A DNA stretch of 64,000 bases from Pseudo-nitzschia pungens (lineage: Eukaryota > Bacillariophyta > Bacillariophyceae > Bacillariales > Bacillariaceae): positions 4,890,501 to 4,954,500 of the forward strand of contig CM074760.1 of NCBI GenBank assembly GCA_037355855.1. The letters are read 5' to 3'. Shown here piece after piece: positions 17,959 to 27,841 of the stretch (position 1 is its first letter; each line of letters begins with the position of its first letter). The position numbers and the translations under genes were made by a program. The notes under the pieces were generated by a model that saw only the letters and a list, made by a program, of their open reading frames with translations, did no database searches and had not been told where the DNA came from.

Positions 17959-19428
17959 TCACACTTCCGCCATCAACATTTGCCTTTTTCTAACACACAT
18001 ATCTGCATCGATAAACATCTTCCTTTTCTTCTGCATGACATTACTCTCAGTGTTTGGGATCACATCCACATCTACTACTTCTCCCATTCTTTTGAACCGT
18101 TCTCTCATCACCATTTCGAACTCTACTCCCGTCTCCCTTTCATTTCGTAGCACCTTAATTTCCTCACACACTTTGTTATACATATTGATTCCCTTTTGGG
18201 ACCACCCTTGTTTACTACCGCTCCTAGCATCACAAAACTTTTTTTTCACTTCAGCAAGGTCCTCTCCGTTCTTTCTCTTTAAGTAATTCACCCATCTGTC
18301 GTACTCGTTGTGAATAATAATTAGTGCAAAAGCCTCATCGCTGGCTGAATATATATCACTGATCAACTTTGCATCTTTTACTTTTTCAAACCCAACAACC
18401 GACGGTGTTATCGCTGCTAAGATGCGACACGCAAAGTAGTAGAAATCGTCCTCACTATCGACACCCTTTCTCCTGTAATCAGGATGTAATACCTTTGCTT
18501 CGGGATCGTCTTGATCATCTGTTTCTTTAAGCTCCAAGCTTCCTGGAAACAAATCTGGTATTTCCCATCCCTTCCTACGCGTTTTCTTTCTCTTCACATC
18601 GTCTGCAATCAAATCAAGTTCGATTTCTGTCACGTTAGACACAGCCACGATTTTAATTAGTAGTACTGTAAGTTGCCATTTCTTGTAGTCACACTCACCT
18701 AACCAATGATTCCGAACCGACGTCTGCACACAATTTCTCAACTCGGTCACGTTCTTTTTGATCAACGGAATGTTATAATCATAGAAATCGCACTTGTCAA
18801 CGCCGCTCGGAAACGAAAGACACTCATCCTCCATCAGTCCTGCTAGCAATTTCTTGGCATAATCGTCATCCGCGAATTTAACCCATTTAAACCATTCCGA
18901 CCTCAGGTAGTCCTTCAACTTAGGTACCACGACGTTCTTGCGATGCTTTTTAAGTGCCTTATTAATATCCTTTTTTGTCTTATTTTGTATGTCAATTACC
19001 ACACCTCCACGTTGATCTCGCCTCTCCTTCTCAAGCTCTTTTACCCTTTCTTCGCTCTCCTTCAGTTGTTTCTCTCCTTCCGCCAACCTTTTCTCCGTCG
19101 CCTCCAGTCTCTTCTCCAAATTGACAATTATAGTGTCCTTATCTGCCGCCTTTGTATCGTTGCTGAAATTGAAATTTGTCTGATTCCCTACAACCATGTT
19201 GTCCACCACATTGAGTACCATTCTTTGCTCATCTGGTGTCTTTCCTTTTTGTTTCGTAGTCTTTTGTCCAGCCTGTTGTCTGGACGGCTTTCTTGTCTTT
19301 TTCGTCGCTCCATAAGTAGGCGTTGGTAGCTTCTTACCACTCCGATTATGTCTTGGCACGTCAACATCAGCTGGTACCGTACTAATAGCTGGAAGTGCTT
19401 TACTTAGTTCAGCGGCTTCTCTTGACAT
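17959..19428 (-). CDS. Unknown 489-residue coiled-coil protein, possibly element-encoded
   Basis: I do not recognise a family. The N-terminal 70 residues are basic and disordered (Lys, Thr, Gln, Pro). About residues 104-140 form a clear coiled coil (LEKRLEATEKRLAEGEKQLKES). About 150-240 is basic with many Trp/Phe/Tyr; about 250-300 is hydrophobic and helical (WQLTVLLIKIVAVS); then an acidic stretch, and a conserved-looking helical part with DEAFALIIIHNEYDRWVNYLKRK near 390-412. The tail is basic with RKKRQM-like residues. There are no transmembrane segments or zinc clusters. The frame is intact over 1.47 kb, which argues for recent function. It is the only substantial gene in the TIR-bounded candidate element, so it could be its transposase or DNA-binding protein; a host gene is the alternative. 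Confidence 0.55.
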   Translation of the reverse strand: MSREAAELSKALPAISTVPADVDVPRHNRSGKKLPTPTYGATKKTRKPSRQQAGQKTTKQKGKTPDEQRMVLNVVDNMVVGNQTNFNFSNDTKAADKDTIIVNLEKRLEATEKRLAEGEKQLKESEERVKELEKERRDQRGGVVIDIQNKTKKDINKALKKHRKNVVVPKLKDYLRSEWFKWVKFADDDYAKKLLAGLMEDECLSFPSGVDKCDFYDYNIPLIKKNVTELRNCVQTSVRNHWLGECDYKKWQLTVLLIKIVAVSNVTEIELDLIADDVKRKKTRRKGWEIPDLFPGSLELKETDDQDDPEAKVLHPDYRRKGVDSEDDFYYFACRILAAITPSVVGFEKVKDAKLISDIYSASDEAFALIIIHNEYDRWVNYLKRKNGEDLAEVKKKFCDARSGSKQGWSQKGINMYNKVCEEIKVLRNERETGVEFEMVMRERFKRMGEVVDVDVIPNTESNVMQKKRKMFIDADMCVRKRQMLMAEV

Positions 19429-19529
19429 GATTGTGATCCGCTTATGATGTTACAAATCTTGATGGAAGGATATGTTGGCACGTTGCATACACTCCTGTTT
19501 TAACACGTTTTTTGTGACATGATCAATAT

Positions 19530-19580
19530 TCCACCGTAATTACTGCGTTGTAATTACTGCGTCGTAATTACAAGCAATCA
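19530..19580. promoter_or_regulatory. CGTAATTACTGCG repeat upstream of the 489-residue gene
   Basis: CCGTAATTACTGCGTTGTAATTACTGCGTCGTAATTAC, a threefold repeat of GTAATTACTGCG with the palindromic core GTAATTAC, about 105-145 bp 5' of the ATG. Confidence 0.35.
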
Positions 19581-19950
19581 CATGAAAAAAAAAAAAATTC
19601 ATTCGGCATGACATGTTGTTGACTGCTGGCATCCTCTTCTAGTGCAAGCTGTCTCTGCCGCGCCATTTTTTTTACCCAAAGTTTGCTGAGAATTGATTTC
19701 TTCTACATGATAGCAGTAGAGTTACTACTAGTAGTATGTACCGTACTGAAGTAATAGTAGAAACCAGTAGAAGGCTGATGGTGGTATTGCGCGCCACCTA
19801 AACCACAAAGAGCCAGCCCCGCTGCGCCATAATTTTTGACTATCTGTTATGTACTACTACCTACACACTGCAGTAGTATGTAGCAGCAGTGTATAACTAT
19901 ACTACCCTTACAAGCAGCAAGAATAGTACCAGTACCTCAGTGAATATACC
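19581..19950. other. Intergenic, no feature recognised
   Basis: Contains short runs of CAGTAG/TACTAC trinucleotide-like sequence but nothing I can assign. Confidence 0.4.
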
Positions 19951-19954
19951 ATCA

Positions 19955-21335
19955 AATCAAATATCTGAATGAATCTCGCCAATCTTTGTGTGATTCCAGT
20001 GTGAATATTTCTCATCCTATCCATGGGCAAGAGAATTCAAAAAGAAGTATTCAAAAATCACCAATAATTTGGATGTCACCACTGAATAATTAATATTTGG
20101 CCCAGTACTGTGGAATTTAGTAGAAAATACTGTAAAATCACATATCTGAATGAATCTGGCCAATAGTTGTGTGATTCCAATGTGAATATTCCTCATCCTA
20201 TCCATGGGCAAGAGAATTCAAAAAGAAGTATTCAAAAATCATTGAAAGTTTGGATGTCACCACTTAAAAATCAATATTTGGCCCAGTACTGTGGAATTCA
20301 CTAGAAAATACTGTAAAATCACATATCTGAATGAATCTGGCCAATAGTTGTGTGATTTCAGTGTGAATATTCCTCATCCTATCCATGGGCAAGACTATTA
20401 AAAAAGAAGTATTCAAAAATCACCAATGGTATGGGTGTCACCACTGAATAATTAATATTAGTACCAAATCAAATATCTGAACAAATCTGGCCAATAGTTG
20501 TATGATTCCAGTGTGAATATTCCTCATCCTATCCATGGGCAAGAGTATGCAAAAAGAAGTATTCAAAAATCACCTATAATTTGGGTGTCACCACTGAATA
20601 ATTAATATTTGGTCCACTACTGGAAAATTTAGTAGAAAATACTGTAAAATCAAATATCTGAATGAATCTGTCCAATATTTGTGTGATTCCGGTGTGAATA
20701 TTTCTCATCCTATGCATGGGCAAGAGTATGCAAAAAGAAGTATTCAAAAATCACCTATAATTTGGGTGTCACCACTGAATAATTAATATTTGGTCCAGTA
20801 CCGCAGCATTTACTAGAAAATACTGTAAAATCACATACCTGAATGAATCTGGCCAATATTTGTGTGATTCCAGTGTGAATATTCCTCATCCTATGCATGG
20901 GCAAGGGTATGCAAAAAGAAGTATTCAAAAATCACCAATAGTTTGGGTGTCACCACTGAATAATTAATATTTGGTCCACTACTGGAAAATTTAGTAGAAA
21001 ATACTGTAAAATCAAATATCTGAATGAATCTGTCCAATATTTGTGTGATTCCGGTGTGAATATTTCTCATCCTATGCATGGGCAAGAGTATGCAAAAAGA
21101 AGTATTCAAAAATCACCTATAATTTGGGTGTCACCACTGAATAATTGATATTTGGTCCACTACTGCAGAATTTACTAGAAAAAATTACCAAATCACATAT
21201 CTGAATGAATCTGGCCAATAGTTGTGTGATTCCAGTGTGAATATTCCTCATCCTATGCATGGGCAAGAGTATTCAAAAAGAAGTATTCAAAAATCACCAA
21301 TAGTATGGATGTCACCATTGAATAACTGAATAGCT
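19955..21335 (+). repeat. Satellite array, about 183-bp unit, eight copies
   Basis: Eight head-to-tail units recognisable by ATATCTGAATGAATCTGGCC, TCCTCATCCTATCCATGGG, AAAAAGAAGTATTCAAAAATC and GGTGTCACCACTGAATAATT. The CCATGGGCAAGAG block recurs about every 183 bp; the fourth unit is shortened by about 35 bp. Units differ by several percent. Non-coding. Confidence 0.9.
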
Positions 21336-22095
21336 CACTTATTCTGACATGTGCTTCGCAGCAAAAATATTGTTATCGCATCGTGACGTAGCAAAATATA
21401 TTTCCACCATGGCACTCGAACCAACAACACCACATCAATTACATCCAGTGATACCACTATTACTGTCTACTACTGCTTTAAAGGTGTTCTCTCTATCTTA
21501 TAATGCTACTACCAAAAGATTTCTACCAGTACCCTACGTACAGTATACACAGTACTGGAAACCTACACATCCCCTGCATACATACATACGTACTACTAGG
21601 TATGTATGCAGACATGTCATTTTTTCTTTTACTAAGACTGTAGACTTAGTACTGTAATCTACGTACATTGCTGTCATTTTTTCCAGTCAGCCTGTACAAA
21701 CAGTACTGTTACCTACGTACATTATGTGCATCATTGCGGTGAATTTTGTTGTTCAATTTTCCGCCCCACATCTCCCTCGTGGAGGATGTGTCATAATTTT
21801 CATTTTCGTTTCGGTGTTGGAATTTTCTGGCCGGACCAGTTTAAAGTGAGAGCAAGGCGCCTGGTACCATCTTGGAGAGACTAATGGCAAAGAAAGTAAA
21901 GAACTGATCACTCTTGAAATCCTTCCTGTTATCTTTTGTTATCAAGGTAGGGTGGGCTGCAGACCTTGAGTCATCTGGCTTACCCAGATATCTACGAGTA
22001 CGACGCGCGAACGAACCTGCAGAGGACGACGAAGACGATCGGGGAGGGATGACGACACTAAAAGGTACGACGAAGGTACGATCGTAGAAGAGGGG
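21336..22095. other. Intergenic, no gene recognised
   Basis: Open frames here are short and of biased composition (Thr/Tyr/His). I see no domain or splice-supported gene. Confidence 0.4.
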
Positions 22096-22380
22096 GACGA
22101 CGATGATGAGCGAGCTGACGACGACGACCGGGACGACGATGACGACTAACCGCCCGTTGTTTATTTTGTACAACCACACACAGATCGTAGCAATGAGCAA
22201 CGACGGAGACGATCAGAAGAAAGAGGGACGACTCAAAGCGAAGAGCAACGACGACTTCAAGGACGACAACACGATCGAAACGAAGAGCAACGACGATTTC
22301 CAGGATGACGACGACGACGATCGAAACGAAGAGCAATGACGATTTCAAGGACGACGACGACGAGGGGAACGACGAACGAC
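22096..22380. repeat. GACGA-rich low-complexity tract
   Basis: Imperfect repeats of CGAAACGAAGAGCAACGACGA and TTTCAAGGACGACGACGAC. The open frame rich in Asp and Asn here is a result of the repeat. Confidence 0.7.
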
Positions 22381-22449
22381 CGATACGATTGTTAAAGAGG
22401 GGAACGACCGATACGATCGAAAGACGGCGATAGTTCTTTAAAAATATTC

Positions 22450-24252
22450 TCGTGTATTATCCCCCCTGTATTATCGACGCGTTGGTTTCTGCTTGCTGTC
22501 CCCCCCTGTATTAACGACGCGTTGCTGATGCTTGCTGCTTGCTGTCCCCCCCTGTATTAACGACGCGTTGGTTGCTGCTTGCTGTCCCCCCCTGTATTTT
22601 CGACGCGTTGCTGCTTGCTGTCTCCCCCTGTATTATCGACGCGTTGCTGCTGCTTGCTGTCCCCCCTGTATTATCGACGCGTTTGTATTATCCACGCGTT
22701 GCTTGTATTATCGACGCGTTTGTATTATCGACGCGTTGCTCCTGCTTGCTGTCCCCCCTGTATTATCGACGCGTTTGTATTATCCACGCGTTGCTTGTAT
22801 TATCGACGCGTTGCTGCTTGCTGTCCCCCCTGTATTATCGACGCGTTTGTATTATCCACGCGTTGCTTGTATTATCGACGCGTTGCTGCTTGCTGTCCCC
22901 CCTGTATTATCAACACTTTTGTATTATCGACACGTGCTGTCCCCCCTGTATTATCGACGCGTTGCTTGTATTATCGACGCGTTGCTGCTGCTTGCTGTCC
23001 CCCCCCCTGTATTATCGACGCGTTGCTGCGTGCTGTCCCCCCCCCTGTATTATCGACGCGTTGCTGCTTGCTGTCCCCCCCCTGTATTATCGACGCGTTG
23101 CTGATTGCTGCTTGCTGTCCCCCCCTGTATTATCGACGCGTTACTGATGCTTGCTGCTTGCTGTCCCCCCCCGTATTATCGACGCGTTGCTGCTGCTTGC
23201 TGCTTGCTGTCCCCCCCCTGTATTATCGACGCGTTGCTGCTGCTTGCTGCTTGCTGTCCCCCCCCTGTATTATCGACGCGTTGCTGCTGCTTGCTGCTTG
23301 CTGTTTGCTGTCCCCCCCCCTGTATTATCGCCGCGTTTTGTATAATCGAGACGCGTTGCTGCTGCTTGCTGTCCCCCCCTGTATTATCGACGCGTTGCTG
23401 CTGCTTGCTGCTTGCTGTCCCCCCCCTGTATTATCGACGCGTTGCTGTTTGCTGCTGCTTGCTGTCCCCCCTGTATTATCGACGCGTTGCTGCTTGCTGT
23501 CCCCCCTGTATTGTCGACGCGTTCGTTGCTGCTTGCTGTCCCCCCTGTATTATCGACGCGTTGCTGCTTGCTGTCCCCCCTGTATTATCGACGTGTTGCT
23601 GCTTGCTGTCTCCCTGTATTATTGACGCGTTTGTATTATCGACGCGTTGCTGCTTGCTGTCCCCCCCCCCCGTATTATCGACGCGTTGCTGCTTGCTGTC
23701 CCCCCCCTGTATTATCGACGCGTTGCTGATTGCTGCTTGCTGTCCCCCCCCCCGTATTATCGACGCGTTACTGCTGCTTGTTGCTGCTTGCTGTCCCCCC
23801 CCTGTATTATCGACGCGTTACTGCTGCTTGTTGCTGCTTGCTGTCCCCCCCTGTATTATCGACACGTTGCTGCTGCTGCTTGCTGTCCCCCCTGGTGTAT
23901 TATCGATTGTTGCTGCTTGCTGTCCCCCTTGTATTAAATTTTTTTTCTACATAAATCCCTGTACAATTTGTACTGGAAAATCGATTTTTTTGATTGGCTC
24001 ATTCACTCAGCACCTCTATCTGCTTGCTGCTTGCTGTCCCCCCCCCTGTATTATCGTTGCTGCTTGTTGCTGCTTGCTGTCCCCACTGTATTATCGATGC
24101 GTTGCTGCTTGCTGTCCCCCCCTGTATTATCGACGCGTTGCTGCTGCTTGCTGTCCCCCCCTGTATTATCGACGCGTTGCTGCTGCTTGCTGTCCCCCCC
24201 TGTATTATCGACGCGTTGTTGCTGCTTGCTGTCCCCCCTGTATTATCGACGG
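22450..24252 (+). repeat. C-tract minisatellite, about 49 units
   Basis: Units of TGTATTATCGACGCGTTG + (CTG)1-3CTTGCTGT + a C tract of 5 to 11, 17-60 bp long, about 49 by eye. The basic unit has no stop triplet on the + strand, so all three forward frames stay open and produce long meaningless Cys/Pro/Leu proteins. The array is broken at about 23935-24020 by unrelated DNA. Each unit holds an MluI-type ACGCGT palindrome. Confidence 0.9.
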
Positions 24253-24324
24253 GAATTGGTAGTAGTACTACCAATTCGTAGAAATTAGAAAAAATCATGA
24301 TGTACTACTACTAAGGCTATGATT

Positions 24325-24510
24325 ATAAAAATGAGTGACGAGTGGAGTAACGTAGAGTGATGAGTGGAGTAACGTAGAGTGACGAGTGGAGTAACGTAGA
24401 GTGACGAGTGGAGTAATGTAGAGCGCTACGGCGATACAACGCTACATGGATACAGCGCTACAACGCTACATGGATACAGCGCTACAGCGTTACAGGGATA
24501 CAGGGATACA
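24325..24510 (-). repeat. 22-bp tandem repeat, right sub-terminal, and ACAGCGCTACA repeat
   Basis: Four units of GTGACGAGTGGAGTAACGTAGA (24330-24425); reverse-complemented they share TCGTCACTCTACRT with the array at 17805-17950. Then GCTACAACGCTACATGGATACA and GGATACAGGGATACAGG repeats. Confidence 0.8.
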
Positions 24511-24534
24511 GGGAGGGCGTGTACTACAATTGCT

Positions 24535-24645
24535 CACTTATCACTGCAGGGGCTGGGGTATCCGGTTATAGTACTTATTGTACACGAATGACCATACCCC
24601 GACGGTAGCATAATAGGGTAGCATGGTATGATAGCATAGCAATTG
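24535..24645 (-). repeat. LTR fragment, family A
   Basis: Reverse complement contains ATGCTACCGTCGGGGTATGGTCATT...GTACAATAAGTACTATAACCGGATACCCC, matching the 5060-5150 part of the family A LTR with many differences. Confidence 0.55.
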
Positions 24646-24839
24646 ACCATAACCACGAAATTTTGGTAGGTAAAAATTGACTTTTTGACCTTAAAAAAAA
24701 GGTGAGGGTTGGAATTGAAAAAAAAAACGGGGTCGTAAATAGTTTTACCAAAGAAAAAATAGAGGTACAGGGTCAAAAAGGTCTAAAAATGACCAATTTA
24801 CCTCGAAAAACAGTTAACAGACGAATATATCTGGAATAT

Positions 24840-25000
24840 CATTCTACTGGTGGTACTACATTCATTGATGACTTACCCCCACTTGTCTGACAATCAATCT
24901 AGTAGATATGTCTTCTAGGGACCACCCTAGACTTATTTTGGGATATATCTGGAATGAGATACTACTTTGTGGTGGTACTATCCCTTAATCGGATTGAAAT
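24840..25000 (+). repeat. Dispersed repeat family D
   Basis: One unit completing the half unit at 17150-17179, and one more with GGGACCACCCTAGACTTATTTTGGG followed by ATATATCTGGAATGAGATAC. Confidence 0.6.
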
Positions 25001-25536
25001 TATACGGGATTCGCCATTAAAAAAAACACATTTTTTCATGCACCCAGTGACCAAATCGTCAACCGAGTTCTGTCTTCTAGAGACAATGAAAGCACCTCTA
25101 TCTGCAATAAAGTAACAAACGATCACCAATACTTGTAGTCAATAACATAGATATGGGTTTTTTATTATTTACTTGGGGAATTTTGATAAATTTTAGTGGA
25201 TTTCGGCTGATTTTTGTACATCGGGCCCGTGATTCACCGTGATTTTTGTACCATCCGTCCTCCACCATTCGGCCGCCCGAGCCCTGAATACTCCAAATAA
25301 AGACACAAGAACACTTTCAAAGGCCCTGCAAACACCAAGGGGTGATGAATTTGTATCAGCACTTGCCGTCGTCAAGGCACAGGCCAAACAGGAGTGCGAA
25401 TGACTGAATCAAATTCTAGACCGAATCGAATTCCAGACCAAATCAAACAACCACCAAATCGAACAACCAAATTGAATGGAAACACAAGGAGCAGCAGCAA
25501 CAACAGCAGCAAGACGCTCCCCAGCAAGCATTAGGT
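25001..25536. other. Intergenic; 3' flank of the piggyBac relic
   Basis: No gene recognised. CAG/CAA-rich at 25490-25520. No terminal inverted repeat of the piggyBac relic could be identified. Confidence 0.4.
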
Positions 25537-26347
25537 CTACTTCCTCTTCAGCTTCTTCTTACTTGCTGCTTGTTCTTCCAAGTTGCGCTTCATCCTTTTC
25601 TTTAGAGCCAGGATATCAGGGGACCGGTGAAACGTGCCATAGCACTGAATGCAAAGATGGACGTTGCATGTAATGCATCTCATTAGGTCCCCCTCTTTCC
25701 TTAACCCAAGCCATCCATGCAAAGCACATTTGGTATTCTTTACTGCTTTAGAAGGGAAGTGATCCCAATTCTTGTCCAACCTACAACTCAAAGCACCAGC
25801 GTCTGAAAGTGTCTTGTCATTTACCCTAGCTGAATTCCTGTTAGTACTGTTGAACGAGGAGGCATAGCTTGATGCTTCAGTCAAAGGGGACACAGGTTCA
25901 CCATCCCCTCCACAGGATGAAACATGAAACATCCTGGCTTCAGCTTCACATGAAACAGTCTCAGGGTCTACCCAGTACTCCCCAATGGCTCTCCTGAAGT
26001 CATACTGGGATGCAAATCTGGGCGTCACTCGTTCTTCTTTACAGACCTTCAGGTACAGCTTGTAGGCATTTGTAAGGAGTACTCCTACCCCCCAAAACAT
26101 AACAGACCACCACCACTTCCTGTTCCGTACCCAGTGGTCCAATCTGTAGACACCCCGGAGCTGATCAGCAATATCGACGTCACCCATACCGTTGTTGTAT
26201 GTATCTAACTGATTAAGACGGAGGAATTTCAGCTTTATCCACTGCCACATTTTCTCAAGGCTGAAGTGGTTACTGTCCTTTGCATCGTCGTTTAGCGGAA
26301 GGAATACATCAGCAAAGTCCCATGGTAGTGACTCAGCAGATAGACCG

Positions 26348-26673
26348 TGTGACGGGCTAGCGTAGCTAGCTCAAGCCACGACTGAATAATTAACCGAATC
26401 CCATATGGGAATCGAATATTATATCCTCAGTCATGAATACATTTTGATATGTGTTCTAACTATTATGGTCGAGTCCCAGATTAGGATATATGCCTAATCG
26501 TAGGAACCGACAATGAACCAACATTTATGGCAGAGCATGCCAAAGTGTGGCTATGCTCGCGACCTCGAAATTTTATATGTCTCCATTCTCAATTCACGTA
26601 ACAATATCTCGTAAAGTATCTAAACATTCACAATTTTTCATACCACTCCGAATTTCTACTCTAGACCGTAACA
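26348..26673 (+). repeat. 5' LTR of gypsy B-1
   Basis: Begins TGTGACGGGCTAGCG and ends CCGTAACA; 326 bp; identical to 31766-32091. Holds CCCATATGGG and GGATATATGCCTAAT. Confidence 0.95.
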
Positions 26674-26685
26674 CAGTAATTACTG
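26674..26685. promoter_or_regulatory. Palindrome in the primer-binding-site position of family B
   Basis: CAGTAATTACTG, a perfect 12-bp palindrome directly after the 5' LTR. It also follows the LTRs at 61574-61585 (minus) and 63686-63697, and is one base off at 58371-58382. The slot lacks the usual TGG start of a tRNA complement. Confidence 0.6.
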
Positions 26686-26785
26686 TTTGTGCTTTACAGT
26701 AGAAACAGTAGAACTCAGTACTGAATTCAAACCAAATCTCCCTTATCCTCAACAAAACAGGCACCTTGTATCTCCAACAAGCAAC

Positions 26786-27841
26786 ATGGCCGGCATCTAC
26801 AGAGACCCCCCAATTGCCTACAAGAGCTCCTTCGATCGAACCAAGCCCAAGCTCTTCACCCTGTACAATGTCGACAAGGACCGAACCGACAGCATGAAGG
26901 TCCCCCTGTTCACGGAGACCGGGGGACTAGAGGAACTGCTCTTTGTGGAGGAGTCTTTCCGAAACGCCGCCAAGCTTCTAAGATTGCCCATAGATATCTA
27001 TCTCACCCACTTCAGTCGTTGTCTTACTACTGCCGCGCAGAGCAAGTGGAATGATATGATAAAGGATCCACTGGACCCAGAAGAATACCAATACTCGCAA
27101 GAAGAAATTGGTGGATATGACCAAGCGTTCCTTGACTTCACCAAGCTCTACTGCAACGCCAGAGACGCCAGAGATATCATGCATACCTATCTACGAAGCG
27201 CGGAATGCCGGAAGACGCCGTCACTAACATGCAAGGAACATGCAGACCGGATCCTTGTCCTCATGAAATACACCCAGAAGCTTGATGGAAGCAGCGCTCC
27301 TCTCTCTAAGGTGGAGAAACTCACCATTCTGTTGCACTCTTTCCCATCCGCATGGATCGAGAGCTATGGCATTATCCACAGTGGGATTCAAGAAGATACC
27401 ACAGTCCAACACATTGTGGATCACATGAGCTGCCATGAGCGCCAAGCCAACAAGAAGAGCAACAAGAATAACAACAAACAACAGAAGCGCTCGAACAATT
27501 CCAACAGCAATAACCACAACAACTCTCGCAAGCGCAACTCGCATACCCACAAGGGAAACAACAACAAGAAGAAATCCAACCCTTGTAGGATCCCGGGTCA
27601 CAACCATGATTGGTCCGAGTGTCCAAAGAACCGGTTCTCCAAGAACTACAACAAGACCTCCGGAAACAACCAACCAACGGAGTCCTTCCACGCTCATACA
27701 GCTCTCATGATCCCCGGAAGCAACGAGACCTTCCAAGCCCATATCAACGCAGCTCGGGAGGCAGCGATTGAAGAATACCATGCCAACCATGGTGGTCAAA
27801 CAGAAAGGAGCATTGATGGGGACCTCATTTGGCTCCCCTGA
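26786..27841 (+). CDS. Gag protein of gypsy B-1
   Basis: A 351-residue structural protein. The start ATGGCCGGCATCTAC is shared by all four family B copies in the window, which fixes the start although the frame is open further upstream. The N-terminal 210 residues are a helical capsid-like region; residues 217-265 are Asn/Lys/Gln-rich and basic. A zinc-binding-like CRIPGHNHDWSEC follows. The C-terminus is short and ends in UGA 27839-27841. Pol continues in the same frame, with hairpins AGGCC-CCA-GGCCT at 27850-27862 and GAAGCCC-C-GGGCTTC at 27868-27882 just downstream of the stop. Confidence 0.85.
   Translation: MAGIYRDPPIAYKSSFDRTKPKLFTLYNVDKDRTDSMKVPLFTETGGLEELLFVEESFRNAAKLLRLPIDIYLTHFSRCLTTAAQSKWNDMIKDPLDPEEYQYSQEEIGGYDQAFLDFTKLYCNARDARDIMHTYLRSAECRKTPSLTCKEHADRILVLMKYTQKLDGSSAPLSKVEKLTILLHSFPSAWIESYGIIHSGIQEDTTVQHIVDHMSCHERQANKKSNKNNNKQQKRSNNSNSNNHNNSRKRNSHTHKGNNNKKKSNPCRIPGHNHDWSECPKNRFSKNYNKTSGNNQPTESFHAHTALMIPGSNETFQAHINAAREAAIEEYHANHGGQTERSIDGDLIWLP

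Larger units (their letters stand above)
17180..24823. mobile_element. Candidate 7.6-kb TIR element carrying one unknown gene
   Basis: Identical inverted 21-bp ends start CGTCTGTTAACTG at 17180 and finish CAGTTAACAGACG at 24823, each flanked by AA. The outer flanks are the two halves of one family D unit: ...CCTAGACTCATTATAC before and TATATCTGGAAT... after, and joining them with one AA gives the length of an intact D unit. Inside are related 21-22-bp sub-terminal repeats in opposite orientation near each end (17805-17940; 24330-24425), a 489-residue gene and several satellites. The whole-element reading is inference; later insertions have enlarged it. Confidence 0.5.

Noticed and set aside
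20017..21109. Repeated 60-70-codon minus-strand frames
   Set aside because: Products of the 183-bp satellite; the similarity between them reflects the DNA repeat.
22450..24252. CRISPR-like array
   Set aside because: Units are variable in length, have no unique spacers, and lie in a eukaryotic genome with no cas genes.
22532..24298. Long open frames (up to 385 codons) rich in Cys, Pro, Leu and Val
   Set aside because: All three forward frames stay open because the minisatellite unit contains no stop triplet; the proteins are translations of the repeat.
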